Shown here: one piece after another, positions 5,484 to 5,736 of the stretch
Position numbering within the stretch: the first letter of the stretch is position 1
How the letters are laid out: each line of letters starts with the position of its first letter
Assembly (NCBI GenBank): GCA_023437715.1
Contig: JAEZFK010000079.1
Coordinates: 1-5,736, forward strand
From: Bacillota bacterium
GTDB taxonomy: Bacteria; Bacillota; Clostridia; Lachnospirales; Lachnospiraceae
Reading direction: 5' to 3'
Length of the DNA: 5,736 bases
The notes under the pieces: generated by a model
Told to the model about the DNA's origin: nothing
Database searches by the model: none
Seen by the model: the letters and a program-made list of their open reading frames with translations, nothing else
Program-made: the position numbers and the translations under genes

Positions 5484-5736
5484 GTGAAAAAGAACTTGTT
5501 GGATCTGGATTATATAATTAATGCCGATAACTATAGAAATATTCAGGATTCAATTGCTGAGGCCACAGATATGGCTATTATTACGGTGGATTACAAGGGG
5601 AAACCCATTACCCAGCACAGCAAGTGTACAAAGTTATGCAAATTTGTACGTTCTCACCCCGGACTGTCCCACATATGTGAAAAGTGTGATTCCAGAGGGG
5701 GGCTGGAGGCGGCGCGGTTAAATCAGCCCTATATAT
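5484..5736 (+). CDS. PocR-type ligand-sensing domain protein, N-terminal part (runs off the window)
   Basis: Only the first 84 residues are visible; the frame is still open at the right edge. It starts VKKNLLDLDYIINADNYRNI, then a predicted helix and strand (AIITVDYKGKPI). A Cys-rich stretch follows: Cys48, Cys52, Cys65 and Cys68, in the pattern CxxxC then HICEKCD. This spacing, with an Arg-Ser-Pro-Gly segment between the Cys pairs and an Ala-rich helix after CD, resembles the start of the sensory domain first described in PocR, the propanediol-responsive regulator. In that family the domain senses a small molecule and is fused to an output such as an AraC-type DNA-binding domain, histidine kinase or GGDEF domain. 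Which output is present here cannot be seen. No signal peptide is visible, so it is probably cytoplasmic. Ligand and target are unknown; a role in controlling the upstream protease is not supported by the layout. Confidence 0.75.
   Translation, partial: MKKNLLDLDYIINADNYRNIQDSIAEATDMAIITVDYKGKPITQHSKCTKLCKFVRSHPGLSHICEKCDSRGGLEAARLNQPYI

Noticed and set aside
5521..5721. Plus-strand frame of 66 codons
   Set aside because: It is out of frame with the PocR-like gene starting at 5484, which has a clear ribosome binding site and family-like Cys motifs; this one has neither.

Overview
The window reads as a chromosomal segment of a low-GC Gram-positive anaerobe. The intergenic DNA is very A/T-rich, ribosome binding sites are strong and purine-rich (GGGGAG, GGAGG), and the intrinsic terminator is a classic stem plus T-rich tail. 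The protein families (large secreted clostridial-type subtilase, bacterial RCC1 propeller, cohesin-like C-terminal beta-sandwich, PocR-type sensor domain) point to the class Clostridia. A relative of the cellulolytic Ruminiclostridium group is my best guess. That placement is inference from family resemblance, not a database result.

Layout. Bases 1-651 hold no gene I can support. They contain a perfect 12-bp hairpin at 145-177 (probable terminator of a gene to the left), a smaller hairpin at 209-233, a G/C-rich island at 404-431 followed by an A/T inverted repeat and a perfect 13-bp tandem duplication, then a good sigma-A-type promoter (513-541). A roughly 100-nt leader follows, with nested, mutually exclusive palindromes (558-629) and a strong RBS. 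Bases 652-5202 encode one 1516-residue secreted protein: signal peptide, fibronectin-III-like domain, S8 propeptide, an unusual helical insert, a subtilisin-family catalytic domain with intact Asp370/His430/Ser586, fourteen RCC1 blades and a cohesin-like C-terminal domain. A strong intrinsic terminator (5253-5313) closes this unit. A second gene begins with GTG at 5484 and runs off the right edge. Its 84 visible residues look like the start of a PocR-type ligand-sensing domain.

How they may work together. The protease appears to be a monocistronic, independently promoted secreted enzyme whose RCC1 and C-terminal modules probably bind a partner, substrate or surface. The downstream sensor gene is separated from it by a terminator, so no operon is implied; a functional link is possible but not shown.

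The most interesting observations are: (i) the RCC1 array is built on a 4-blade super-period of about 609 bp, layered on the 150-bp blade, and totals exactly 14 blades, enough for two seven-bladed propellers; (ii) the catalytic serine motif carries Ala where subtilisins have a near-invariant Pro (the Pro225 position); (iii) about 80 residues of predicted helical sequence are inserted between propeptide and catalytic core; (iv) the leader has overlapping palindromes sharing half-sites.
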